This document shows, one piece after another, positions 54,388 to 64,000 of a stretch of 64,000 bases of DNA. The notes under the pieces were generated by a model. The model ran no database searches and was not told the origin of the DNA. It saw nothing but the letters and a program-made list of their open reading frames with translations. Each line of letters starts with the position of its first letter. The first letter of the stretch is position 1. Both the position numbers and the translations under genes were made by a program. The stretch comes from Oikopleura dioica (lineage: Eukaryota > Chordata > Appendicularia > Copelata > Oikopleuridae), in NCBI GenBank assembly GCA_907165135.1, contig OU015566.1:9036157-9100156 (forward strand), written 5' to 3'.

Positions 54388-54449
54388 TATGCAGCCGCCA
54401 CTGTCAATGTTGTAATATTTGTTATACGTGTGTTTCTCAGAATATAAAG
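54388..54449 (+). promoter_or_regulatory. Promoter of second VWA gene: conserved block plus TATA box
   Basis: The 38-bp block at 54388-54425 pairs with 51606-51643. A TATAAAG at 54443-54449 lies 49 bp before the start codon. Block-to-TATA distance is about the same in the two copies (17-19 bp). Confidence 0.65.
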
Positions 54450-54497
54450 CGAAGCCGAAAAAAGAATTGTTGAGTCTAACAGTTTAGATCTAGCAAG

Positions 54498-56746
54498 ATG
54501 AAGGTATCTAAAAGAGATTTTTCCATTAATATTTTTATCGCATTTTAAGGCCCTATTCTGGCTTCATGCATTTTCTGTTTGGGCGCAAGAATGCTCATCA
54601 GGAGTCAAGGACCTAACAATGACTCCTGGATCTATAGGTGAAGATGTCACAAGAGCTACCTTTGGGAAAGTCTGGGGCGAAATATCTTCTTGGAATAGCA
54701 AATATGAAGAACGAGATTTTTTTCTACGCTATGCTTATGCAGAAACAAATTTTGGTAAGATTCGTAACAGACTGTCTCTTTAATCTCTACTGAAGGTATC
54801 GTCCAACATCATCATGTCCAGCAGATTTGGTCAATAGACGAAGCGCAATTCAACACTACAAAGACTGTTGCTCTCAAAAGCACTGTCTCAGGCAAATTCA
54901 ATGTCGACTGGGATAAGCTCGAATACGATGAAATGACAGTGCCGACCTACTCCATGCTTGCGCTTTTTCTTTACCTTGAGCATCTTAATGAGTTTCCGAT
55001 TCCCTTCTCCATCGATGCACAAGCTGCTATCTATGAATCGATCACTCATCACACCGTTGACGGCTTCAAGGACGCAACGGACGAGCTCGACCAGATCACC
55101 GAAAATGAGTGCTTGACAAAAGCCCTGGATATCGTTTTCGTCGTCGATGAGTCTGGTTCAATAGGAGCTGCAAACTTTCAACTTATCAGGGAATTTCTGG
55201 AAGACTACGCCAAAGACAGCAACCTTGCTGACGATGCCGCTCGTATAGCTATTCGACCGTTTTCCAGCTCAAACTATCTTTACTTTTCGTTAAATGATTT
55301 CAAAACAAAAAATATCATCAACGAAATAAAAAACATGCCTTACAACGGTGGCGGAACAAATACTGCTATTGCACTTGATGCTGCGCTCACCGACTACGGA
55401 ACTGATCGACCAGAATCGGTGAAATTTATGGTCACAATTACTGATGGTGCCAGCAGCTCATTTTCAGCGACGAAGGCAGCTGCTGACAGGGTCAAAGCAG
55501 ATTCAAGAAATATTCAATCGTTTGCAATTGGAGTCGCTGGAGCAAATTACGCTGAGTTAGAAGCTATTGCTACCTCGAGAGATCACATTAACATGCTTGA
55601 TGGATGGGCAGACTTTGAGCCTATCAAGAAGAATCTTTTCAGCAAGATCTGCACTGGTAATATTGAGAACAACAATGGCGGGGACACGCAAGTCGGAGGT
55701 AGTACTGGAAATCCGGGAAAAATTATCTTGAAAATTGGGATGAGTGGAAAAGACAACTATGACTTTAAAGCTGACGGTCCACTTACATTTTTCTACCATC
55801 GAACTAATCCGCAGCCAGGACCAGCTGCGTTTGAAAAAACTTTCAACGTAACGTCAAGCGACATAAACAAATGGATCAACCACAATGTCGGCCCCGGCCA
55901 CACCTTCGTCTACTTATCCGCGTACAACTATCGACCTTCAAAAGCTCTCGTCTCTCTAAAAATCAATAGCGGTGGATCTTCCGGGCCTGTCGAGCCAGAT
56001 CCAGTTCTCTGTCCTCCAAACTCACATTGCATTGCTGGAGCTTGCGAATGCTTTCCTCAATATTCACCGGACGATGGTGGAAACTGCGTTTTCGATCGAT
56101 GCGCTTCTGTCGATTGCTTTAATGGATATGAGTGTGCTCCTGCTACTGGAACATGCTTCTGCCCGGATGATCATTTGGAACTAGATGGACATTGCTACGC
56201 TGCCAGTTGTCCGGATTCTCCTGTTCAAGTTCATGTATGCGAAAAGAGTACCAGGATCCATCTCATCTTTTTTAGGAGAATGAATTCGGCTATGCAATGG
56301 GTGAACTGAGCTCTCCTTGGCGAGAGCATGGAGTGGACTATCCTAGCGATTTTGACTGTACTTATGAGTTTGAGACTGTCCGAGCTGAAGGTAGTTGCTA
56401 CGAAGTTCTTTTAGAAAGCTCTTTTGGAGTCGAAGCTTCAGCGAATTGTGGAAATGATCGACTCGAAATTTACGATGTCATCAATGCTGATCAAGGTTGA
56501 CTAAAAATAAACTTCGATTTTTCACATTCTTTAGTAAATATGGATCACTCTGCAACTCGACCTGCCGGGGCGGCTGTAATGTGCGGCGACGCATGCGTTG
56601 CGGAAGGCGGCTGGGTTGGAAAAGTCTGCGGAGACAAACTCAAAATCCGATTCAAGTCTGATCACATTGTAGAGGATATCGGCTGGCGACTCAAATGGGT
56701 TCTTCGACCTAAGGAAGAATGCGACTGTCTCTGTAACCGACCTTGA
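54498..56746 (+). CDS. Secreted VWA-EGF-CUB protein, tandem copy 2
   Basis: Exons 54498-54503, 54550-54754, 54796-56234, 56276-56495 and 56535-56746. Every coding exon has exactly the same length as in copy 1 (6, 205, 1439, 220, 212 nt), again 693 aa. The signal peptide differs (MKALFWLHAFSVWAQ). The VWA metal site is kept (DESGS, GGGTNTAIAL, TDGAS), as are the EGF-like Cys and the CUB-like end. Sampled stretches of the large exon differ at about one base in five, mostly at third positions, while the last exon differs at only about 12 of 212 bases. Role as for copy 1. Confidence 0.9.
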
Positions 56747-56948
56747 TTTTTCTTTCAATTAATATCTGTCTCAACATATGCGAATAAACTTAGTTGAACT
56801 GAGTCAAAAGGACACTAATTTGAGATGCTATCGCTTTGGCTCGAGGTTTCATCATTTCATTGCGGTTGTTATTTAGTTCAGAAATTCTCTAGACGCATCA
56901 TTTACATCCAAGAGAAATCGAGAAAATAGCCAATAAATTCATTATAGA

Positions 56949-57422
56949 ATGCAACACCAACGCGCAAAAGACGTCGTCGTCCAGGTCATCCCTCAACATC
57001 GACAACGAGGACGAGCCGATGATCAGGAGCTTTTGATTGCTAATACTTCCGGAGAGAGTGACAAGATCTCCGGTAAAACATGGTTGCGACTCATTCTACT
57101 TCTTGTGATCGCTCTCATGTAAGTCTTTTTCTGTTCTTTTAGGTTAAAATTTTAAGTCTTCTCGCGCTCAAAGTGATGAGGTTCGCGAATCTCTATGAGG
57201 CCGACCGGTTAAAGCACGCTTCCACCGAGACTCCACTGAACTCTGCTGAGCCCCAAGACCAAGTCTTCAATTTTGACCTCCCAACCAACGAGGTAACTTG
57301 AAATTATTTATTTCTATTTCTACTTTCAATGAAAAGTTTTCCAGTAATATCATATTTAGGACTACGAGAAATTGGCAGCAACAATTGATGTGAACAAAAT
57401 TTTGTCCTCGCACCAAGAGTAA
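56949..57422 (+). CDS. Small single-pass membrane protein (122 aa)
   Basis: Exons 56949-57118, 57157-57292 and 57360-57422, gt-ag and in phase. A basic N-terminal half (MQHQRAKDVVVQVIPQHRQR) leads to a hydrophobic helix formed across the first intron (RLILLLVIALILLALKVM), then an acidic C-terminal half. No cleavable signal; type II or tail-type orientation is likely. No family recognised. An AATAAA near 57498 fits its 3' end. Confidence 0.65.
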
Positions 57423-58369
57423 AAACCTTCTCGACAAATCTGTCACTTTGATTTACGATTAAAAGTCACAAATCTATATTTATGCTGCTTGCTTCCAATA
57501 AAATTAAGACTCAGTATCGACTTCGATTCCCAAAACATCATTGAATTTTTTTTTCGAAAATTTAAAGCTTTAGTTGGATTATGAAAATTCGATTTATTAA
57601 TTCATTTTGAATTTCAAAATTTGAAAGATGATTTATGGTTGAACAATAATAACATAAGATGACACCCTGTTTCCAAATGACTCCCAGTCACGATAAAAAT
57701 CAATAAATTACACAAGCTACTGTAAGAAGTCATCCTGTAAGTAACCGTCTCCAATGATTCCTATGCTAGAAAATGTCTGACTGTCCTGAACTGAAGGCCG
57801 AAAACTGACAGACCCGTCAATACCAATCAGTTGATCTTTCGAGAAAGTTTCTTTTGTCAATTTTACGATTCATTTATCTGTCGCTCATTCTAGCACAATG
57901 AAGAAGGTAGCTGTCATTTTTATTCAATAAATTATTCTCGAATAAGCACCCAATTTTCATCAATCAAGTATGACCAGCATCTTCGATGTGACGCCACGAG
58001 ATCGTAAATCCATCGGAATAAAATGAGCAAACTGCAGTATGCAAATGGAACGAGAAACGCCCAGAAAATTTGAATGAACTCGAAAGAGACAGACTTCGTT
58101 GTGCCCTCGTTACATAATCGATATTTATTAACCTGGAAGTTGGAGGACTTTTCCAAACTAACATGTTAATATCATTCTCAGAAATGATCAGTTAGTTTTA
58201 ATTTGATAATTTACGAATCAAAATCTGAATTATGACTTACTCAATCAAATAAACATGAAAAACTCAATATACCAGGGATTTAAAGTATATTTTTTGCGGA
58301 TAGATTGGTTTCGAAGATACATGAATTCATTATTCTTGAATTTATTATTTTTCATCGGAGGTTGTAAAT
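57423..58369. other. Intergenic with a possible relic start of a third VWA-type gene
   Basis: At 57898 the sequence TCTAGCACAATGAAGAAG precedes a gt donor, like TCTAGCAAGATGAAG at the second VWA start. No following VWA exon exists. Minus-strand frames at 57932-58164 are membrane-like but unsupported. Confidence 0.35.
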
Positions 58370-58782
58370 TACAATTTTTTATGGAATTTCTGGACATCAA
58401 AGTTCTGGACATTTTTCAGATTTTAAGGAGTTTTCTGGGGGCAAACTCAAAGAAAGAGTGTATCAAATTTCTGGACATTTTCTCTCAACAGATATCTTCC
58501 ACATCTAAATTTATGGTCAAACTTGAGTTATTGAAGCCAATTTCATCTATAAAGAGCTGTGTTCCTTCGAAAATCTTATGATATAACAAGAAAGGCGGCT
58601 ACAGCGAGTTTCTTTATTGATTTTCAGTAATTTTTTCGGAAAAAGTCGTCAATTTTTCTTTCTCGAAAAATTTTTAAGCAATTTTGTTGGGACATTTTTC
58701 TCAAAATTCTGTCTCAAATTTCTGGACATTTTCGGGAAGAATGGGGGACAAAAAATGTCCAGAAATTCCATAATTAACTGTA
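58370..58782. mobile_element. Degenerate MITE with internal repeats
   Basis: About 413 bp between TA dinucleotides (58370-58371 and 58781-58782). Left end TACAATTTTTTATGGAATTT and right end (reverse complement) TACAGTTAATTATGGAATTT match at about 24 of 28 bases including TCTGGACAT. Inside, AAATTTCTGGACATTTT recurs near 58467 and 58705. No transposase. The CAGT-like end and TA duplication are like the element at 24104-24274, but the sequence is different. Confidence 0.6.
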
Positions 58783-59266
58783 CTATGAAAATCAGCTGTT
58801 TTCAAACGTCGATTCTTCCAGCAGTCCGTGTCCTCCAGGGCGAGAAAGGCGCCGCTGCGCGGGTCGCCTCAGCGAATAGCGAGCCTGGCGCGTTACATAA
58901 GCTCAGTTCTGGAAGCTTCGTCTAAACGCTGAACGCTCTCAGCGCGGCGATGCGTCCCGAGCTGGAAGAGTCGGGAAGAAATGACCGACTTGGGGGTAAA
59001 CCAGGTCTGCCCAATTGCGCCACTCTTCTAGCCAGAAATAAAACAGAGCCAACCCACAATTTCCTTGATTAAAAAAAAAGGAAAATTTCAAGAGACGAAA
59101 AAATAAATCTAAATCGAGAATCACGAAAATTTAAAATCTCTTCCCCGGCTGGCTGGATCATCGGACCTTGGCGAACGGACTCGACTACCGAAACTGCCCA
59201 ACGGAACTGACGGGAAGATACAGTGAGAAACTTTTGTGAAAGAAGTTATTGGAGCTGCTGGAGAAA
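58783..59266. other. GC-rich upstream region of the DNAJA gene
   Basis: About 58835-58985 is CG-dense, in contrast to the flanking AT-rich DNA, and may be part of the chaperone promoter. Heat-shock elements were not clearly seen. Confidence 0.4.
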
Positions 59267-61055
59267 ATGCCGCTTGAAATGGGACTATACGATATTCTTG
59301 GGCTTCCTGGAAACGCTAGCCACTCGGTAGGATACCTACTCTTCATGTTAGATTATAAAATTCTGTGAGCCTGCTAATTTATGTTTAATCTGATTCAGTA
59401 CAGAGGGATTCAGGAGGATATCCACCTGGAAAGATAATCTCTCTGTCTCGAACTTTCCGATAGTCGGTCGTTACGTAACACAGCAGTTACATAACCTCTT
59501 CTTGTAGAAGTTTCGAGGAACCTTTTTCTCTTGGTCTCTACGACTGTAAAACTGTATATTCCATCTGCTAAATAATTATTTTAGCACATAAAGCAAGCCT
59601 TCATAAAGCTGGCCCGCGAATCTCATCCGGACAAGAACCCGGTAGAAAAGAAAGCCGATTGCGAAGTGCGTTTCAAGCGGATCAACCACGCCTACAAAGT
59701 GCTCTCTGATGGTCGCAAGCGTTCCCTCTACGACAAGTTCGGCGAAGCAGGCCTGGAAGATTCCGGCTACTGCGATTCTGACTGCCCTTCTACCTCAAGC
59801 GCGCCTTTCCCGACGCGCACCCCTGCTACAACCCAATCTACTGCCGGCTACACAGAACCGAAACAACCTCAAAAGAAGCATCTCAAAAAGGGCAAAGACG
59901 TTATTCACGAGCTCAAACTATCGCTGGAAGAATTCTATGCTGGAACAGCAAGAAAACTGGTCATCACAAGGAAAGTCTGCTGCTGGACCTGTGATGGAGC
60001 CGGTGGATCGGGAATTAAAACTAGATGCCAACTGTGCTTTGGACAGGCCTTTTTCGGACCAGGTAAGATTAGAAAGAAGATGAATTCTTCAACGAAGAAT
60101 TTCTGCAATGAAAGAAAATTCAACTCTTCAATGAAAAAACTCAATTGGATTCTTTAGGACTGCCCTGCAGTGAGTGCCGCGGCGAGGGACACATCTTTCT
60201 TTTGAAAGACAAGTGCGCTGGTTGCAAGGGAAAGCGAATAACTTTCGAAAAGAAGGTTCTCGATATTGTCGTTCCTGCTGGAAGCGCGAAAGAAACGCAG
60301 CTCAAATTCAACGGCGCGGCGGATCATCTTCCGGGAACAAACGCGGGAGATGTTATTGTAATCCTCGCTGAAAAGTCGCATCCTGTTTTCGAAAGAAACG
60401 GTAAGAGCCTATCTCTTTATTCTTTTTCTAAACAAAATTTTAGGTGATAATATTTCAACGAAAATCCAAATCAGTTTGGCGGAAAGTCTCCTCGGCTTTC
60501 GACGCAAACTGAAAACCCTATCAGGCCAAGATGTCGCCATTTTAATGCAACCCGGAGAAAGTGTCCAGCACAATGGTGAGATTCTTACTCTTCGCTACTG
60601 TCCTCTAACCCGAGTCTTTTTCAGGTCAAAAAGTAGTCCCCAATGCAGGAATGCCTATCCCATCTTGCCCAGGAGAATTTGGAAATCTTATCATTGACAT
60701 TGATGTTGAAAAAGTCTACAGCAGCTGGCTCCGAGATCCTCAAATTCGGAAACGAATCCGAGACGCGCTACCTCCTATCGAAGACCAAGGTGAGCAAATT
60801 TGGGAATATCATTTCATATGAGCTCATTTTCATATAAACTTGACGCAACAATATGAATGTCTTATACTCAGGCGTTCCATCCGGGTGCGCGCATGACTAA
60901 TTTCGTATTTTGTAGCTGGCCCAGAGGTGACACACGAGATGGTTCTGGAAGACTACTGCGAGGATCGTCACAGTAGCCGGAAACGACGCCGTGACGACTC
61001 TGATCACTCTTCTGGTCATCCGAATTTATCAAACGACCAATGCCGAACCCAGTAA
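59267..61055 (+). CDS. DNAJA1: DnaJ class A co-chaperone (DNAJA1/2/4-like)
   Basis: A J-domain co-chaperone that stimulates Hsp70. Exons 59267-59326, 59585-60062, 60158-60400, 60444-60575, 60625-60789 and 60916-61055, gt-ag, in phase, 405 aa. Seen: J domain (about 6-70) with LYDILGL, the catalytic HPD in ARESHPDKN, and [11 protein letters not shown]; a linker that is Pro/Thr/Ser-rich rather than the usual Gly/Phe-rich; a zinc-finger region (about 150-205) with four CxxC units, [26 protein letters not shown] and CAGCKGK; substrate-binding beta domains (about 205-350); and a C-terminal CRTQ, a CaaX box like those of DNAJA1/2. The second zinc repeat has lost its usual glycines. The missing Gly/Phe region is unusual and leaves the exact orthology open. 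Confidence 0.92.
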
Positions 61056-61327
61056 AGCGACATTCTGTACTTTGGACATTGCGTTCCAACTGAATTCAAC
61101 TCTTCAGCTTATGTGTTCCTTTTTGTTCCGTATTTATAAAAAAAGCATTTGCTCCAAGCTTCCGTCTACAAATTTTCCTGTCTATTTAGAATAAAAAATA
61201 CCTTAAAAACGATGAGGTGTCTCTTGATCAAATATAGAAAGGGAAAACACCTCTTGTTGATTTAGTTTCATTTTTCGAGCATCAGACTTGCAAATATCAG
61301 ACAGAAAAATTAGCAAGGCGCAATAGC

Positions 61328-62848
61328 ATGGAAGACTGTGACTATGAGAGAAGACTCGAAGATGATAGACAACGGGCGGGAAAGGAACTTAGCAAGAATA
61401 TGAAAGAACTTCGTCATTTGAGTAAGCATATCAAAACTGCTCTCGACGCAATTGATGCTGTTTTTGGTAAGAAATAGCGAAATTTAATTCTATAAGTGAG
61501 AAATTCGTAGACGACGAGCGCAAAAAAACCACGTCTAATCGTCAGTTACAGCAGATGATCGAACAAAAGGGAATAAAACATGATAATATTTACTTTCATC
61601 CCGAGAACACGCTTTACCTCATCAGAAAATTCCTTGCTGCGGATGAACTTGTCGACAATTATAAGCAAAGAAAGCCTCAAGATGAATCATCATTATATGA
61701 TTATAAAGAAAAATCTACAGATGAATACAACCCTCAGAAAAACGTCAACGAAGGCGCTTATCCACCTCAGCAGAGTCATACTCGCGAGTCTGGCCCTTAT
61801 GACTATGTTAATCGACCACAGGACGACTACAACTCCCCGTCATTTCATCACGAACTTCAAAATGAAAATAAGGATGCTAATAATAATATCGGAAATAATA
61901 TCGCTGCAATGTATGATGAACACTACAATCGACCGGGCGTGAAAAGTGATTCTGCATCTGGCATTCATAAAAATCCTGTTGACAAGGGAACGAGTAATGT
62001 TTACCCGGATAACTGGATGCCTTCAACACCAGATACAGCCGAGACTCTTGACCAGAAAATGGCCTCAGATTGCAAAGTTTCAGATAAAAAAAATGGTCGA
62101 AGTGCCTCTGAATCGAAAAAATCTGTAACTACGATGGTTGAATGAAAATGATAAGTTTGGTTTTAGATTACAAAGAGTGATGCGAAGTCATCAGGAGGAT
62201 ACAACTGGAATGAGAAAATGCAGAAAAAAGCGACAAATCGTTACTACAAGATGCCAATTAAAGACAAGGTAAAAGGATGAACAATAAAATAAATGGTAAA
62301 CAATTTGTAGGCAGACCTCATCAAGATAAGAGAGCTCGGAGAAGGTCAAGCGACCACTAAAGCTGCAACAGAACTGTTCGAGCGAGAGGCAGGAATGAAT
62401 AAAAATCAATTGGAAGCAGATTCCTCTTCTTTCTTCCTAACGGAGATCTGTCAACTCAAATCGGTAGTTTTTTCTTTCAAACTCACTAACCATTGATAAG
62501 ATCTCTTTGATCTAAATTTGGCAGGAGGGCGAAAGCTATCTTCGAAATACGTCCAAAATCCTGACAGCACAACGATGTTCACAAACATTCGAAAAATCAA
62601 GGAAATTCAAGGAAAGGGTTAGTGAATTCGATATCTGAAAGTAAATCTGTGGAAATAGGAATATTTAAGCATAGTTCATGAAAGTCGTAAGTGATAAATC
62701 ATAACCCGTAAAAGAACATAAAATGGGGGAGAAGGAAATCTCGAAGAAAGAGTTCGATCAAATTCAGAGGCTGGTCGATACTGGCATGATTCAAAAGGGA
62801 CATAATAAATATGCTGGATATAAGTCTCATGGAACGCTCGTCTACTGA
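61328..62848 (+). CDS. Uncharacterised 410-aa protein, disordered middle
   Basis: Exons 61328-61466, 61511-62124, 62167-62268, 62311-62463, 62525-62615 and 62715-62848. The last junction needs a GG-AG intron to stay in phase; all others are gt-ag. Seen: an N-terminal charged helix (MEDCDYERRLEDDRQRAGKE), a short folded-looking segment (FHPENTLYLIRKFLAADELV), a long Tyr/Asn/Pro/Ser-rich disordered middle with repeated YDY or DDYN motifs, and a basic C-terminal region with Tyr/Lys motifs (NKYAGYKSHGTLVY). No family was recognised; the tail may be a cytoskeletal-binding segment, but that is a guess. If the GG-AG intron is wrong, the last exon (MGEKEISKKEFDQIQR...) is a separate short frame. Confidence 0.65.
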
Positions 62849-62931
62849 ATATTAATTCTTTCATCCCGATAATAAATGATTTTTAAAAAAGGATCGATAT
62901 ATTAATTAGTTAAGAGCTTTATTTGAACATG

Positions 62932-64000
62932 TTAGCAGAATGCTTTCGATTTCTTAGTGTGCGCAGCCAAATTCGAATATTTTATTTCTTCAGGCGTTCT
63001 GAGCTCTGGGAATCCTCTTCTGAATTTCTCCAGTGCTGGCGACATAGAATTCAGCATTTCAGAAGCTTCTTCTATTCCGAACTCATCTATCGCATTCTAG
63101 GATTATTTAGTGTTGCAAATGCAATTGAGGGATTTATTTTTACCTCGAATTCATATCTAGCTCCAAATCGCTCTTTATTCAGCTCCAATTCAATCTTTTT
63201 CATGTTCATTTCGCTCTTAAAAGACAATCTCGGCATGGGCGATGGTTTTTCGTCTAGTTCTTCTCCTCTCAGCAATTTTTCAAGACTTCCTTTTCTCGAT
63301 TTTTCTTCAAGTTTTGGCGTTTCTTTTGGTCTTGATGCTAGGTCGATGTCAATCGCTAATTGCCGTTTTAGCGCTAGAAAATCGTTGTCAACTGAAGTGA
63401 AGAGGAGACAATTGTACCTTCATAAATAGGCATATTTATCCAGCTGATCGCCTCATCCGTCATCATTACACAAGCAAATTTATCCAAGTAGAAATCGACC
63501 ATCTTTTCAGGATTCAAATGTGGATAGATATTCGAAGCAGCCTAAATTCACCTTCAAAAAGATTGAAAATCGAGGAAGGATACCGTTAAGTTTTCAACTA
63601 GTTTTTCTGGGTCATTTAGCGTATACAACATTTGCTGCTTGAGCCGACAGCCCAAGTCCGACATGAGTTTCGCTGGTGAAGTGAAGAGAATGTACTCGTC
63701 GAAGCCACCGCATTGGTCGATTTGGTCCAGGCAGCTTTCAGTTGTGACAGTTTGAATGACCTCTCCAAGAAGAAGTGATGTAAACTTGTGGTTGTACCTT
63801 CGCTCGGGCCACCAGGTGACATTATACTCTGGCGTTCCTTGTGGATACTCTCGAATTCGCGAGCGGAAAGTGTGGCCGCGGATGACTCCTTCGCCGCCCC
63901 ACAGTTCTTCCAACGAGTCTCGAGCGTAGTTGTATTCTGTTGAGTTGTCTTTTCGGCCGGGGATGTTCTCGCTTCTACCTCCCTAAAATCGGCTGAACGA
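62932..64000 (-). CDS. MRPL28: Mitochondrial ribosomal protein bL28m, 5' end off the window
   Basis: A large-subunit protein of the mitochondrial ribosome. Exons 63982-63584, 63541-63418, 63391-63144 and 63096-62932, in phase; an upstream exon lies beyond 64000. Seen: LWGGEGVIRGHTFR, the conserved core of bL28m, then NHKFTSLLLGEVIQTVTT, GGFDEYILFTSPAKL and LGCRLKQQML, matching the family order. Downstream exons add IYPHLNPEKMVDFYL and an acidic helical tail (FGIEEASEMLNSMSPALEKF) ending in KAFC. An AATAAA on the minus strand lies about 10 bp after the stop. The C-terminal extension is longer than the bacterial protein, as usual in mitochondria. Confidence 0.9.

Overview
This is a eukaryotic, very compact animal genome fragment. 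Most introns are about 40-60 bp, genes sit a few hundred bases apart on both strands, untranslated regions are short, and several introns that must exist to keep homologous reading frames start with GA, GC or GG instead of GT. Tiny introns, animal-specific genes (kindlin, CDKL kinase, DNAJA, XRN2, MRPL28) and frequent G*-AG introns together point to an appendicularian tunicate such as Oikopleura. That is an inference; no species-diagnostic sequence was seen.

Layout. 1-2653 (-): kindlin, running off the left edge, with a possible small gene nested in a 0.9-kb intron. 3146-6583 (-): CDKL1/4-like kinase. 7013-10718 (-): XRN2 nuclear 5'-3' exoribonuclease. 11431-15842 (+): an R3H/DEAH/ankyrin RNA helicase of the YTHDC2/bgcn type with an RGG tail and no YTH domain. 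16047-17694 (+): a secreted Cys-rich protein and a single-pass membrane protein. 18040-19580 (-): two tandem secreted EF-hand proteins. 19749-22492: several small, weakly supported genes. 24104-24274: a Tc1/mariner-type MITE. 24311-26520 (-): an extracellular LRR protein. 27110-27811: a divergent pair, one member a RING protein.

The block 28-51 kb is gene-poor by the standard of the rest. It holds a small basic protein candidate, a coiled-coil protein, a Ly6/uPAR-like GPI-anchored protein, a prenylation-motif protein, an orphan terminal exon, and a perfect 286-bp inverted repeat at 44696-45439.

The right part (51.6-64 kb) carries two tandem secreted VWA-EGF-CUB proteins, 693 aa each, with identical coding-exon lengths and matched promoters (candidate extracellular matrix or larvacean-house components). 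A small membrane protein, a degenerate MITE, a DNAJA-type co-chaperone with a CaaX end, an unrecognised 410-aa protein and MRPL28 (running off the right edge) follow.

Exon structures were built by hand from splice signals, phase continuity and remembered family motifs. For XRN2, the helicase, the VWA pair, DNAJA, EF-hand and LRR genes the summed exon lengths are in phase, apart from single-base insertions noted in kindlin, CDKL and the helicase. These insertions all lie in short homopolymers and look like assembly errors or recent mutations.
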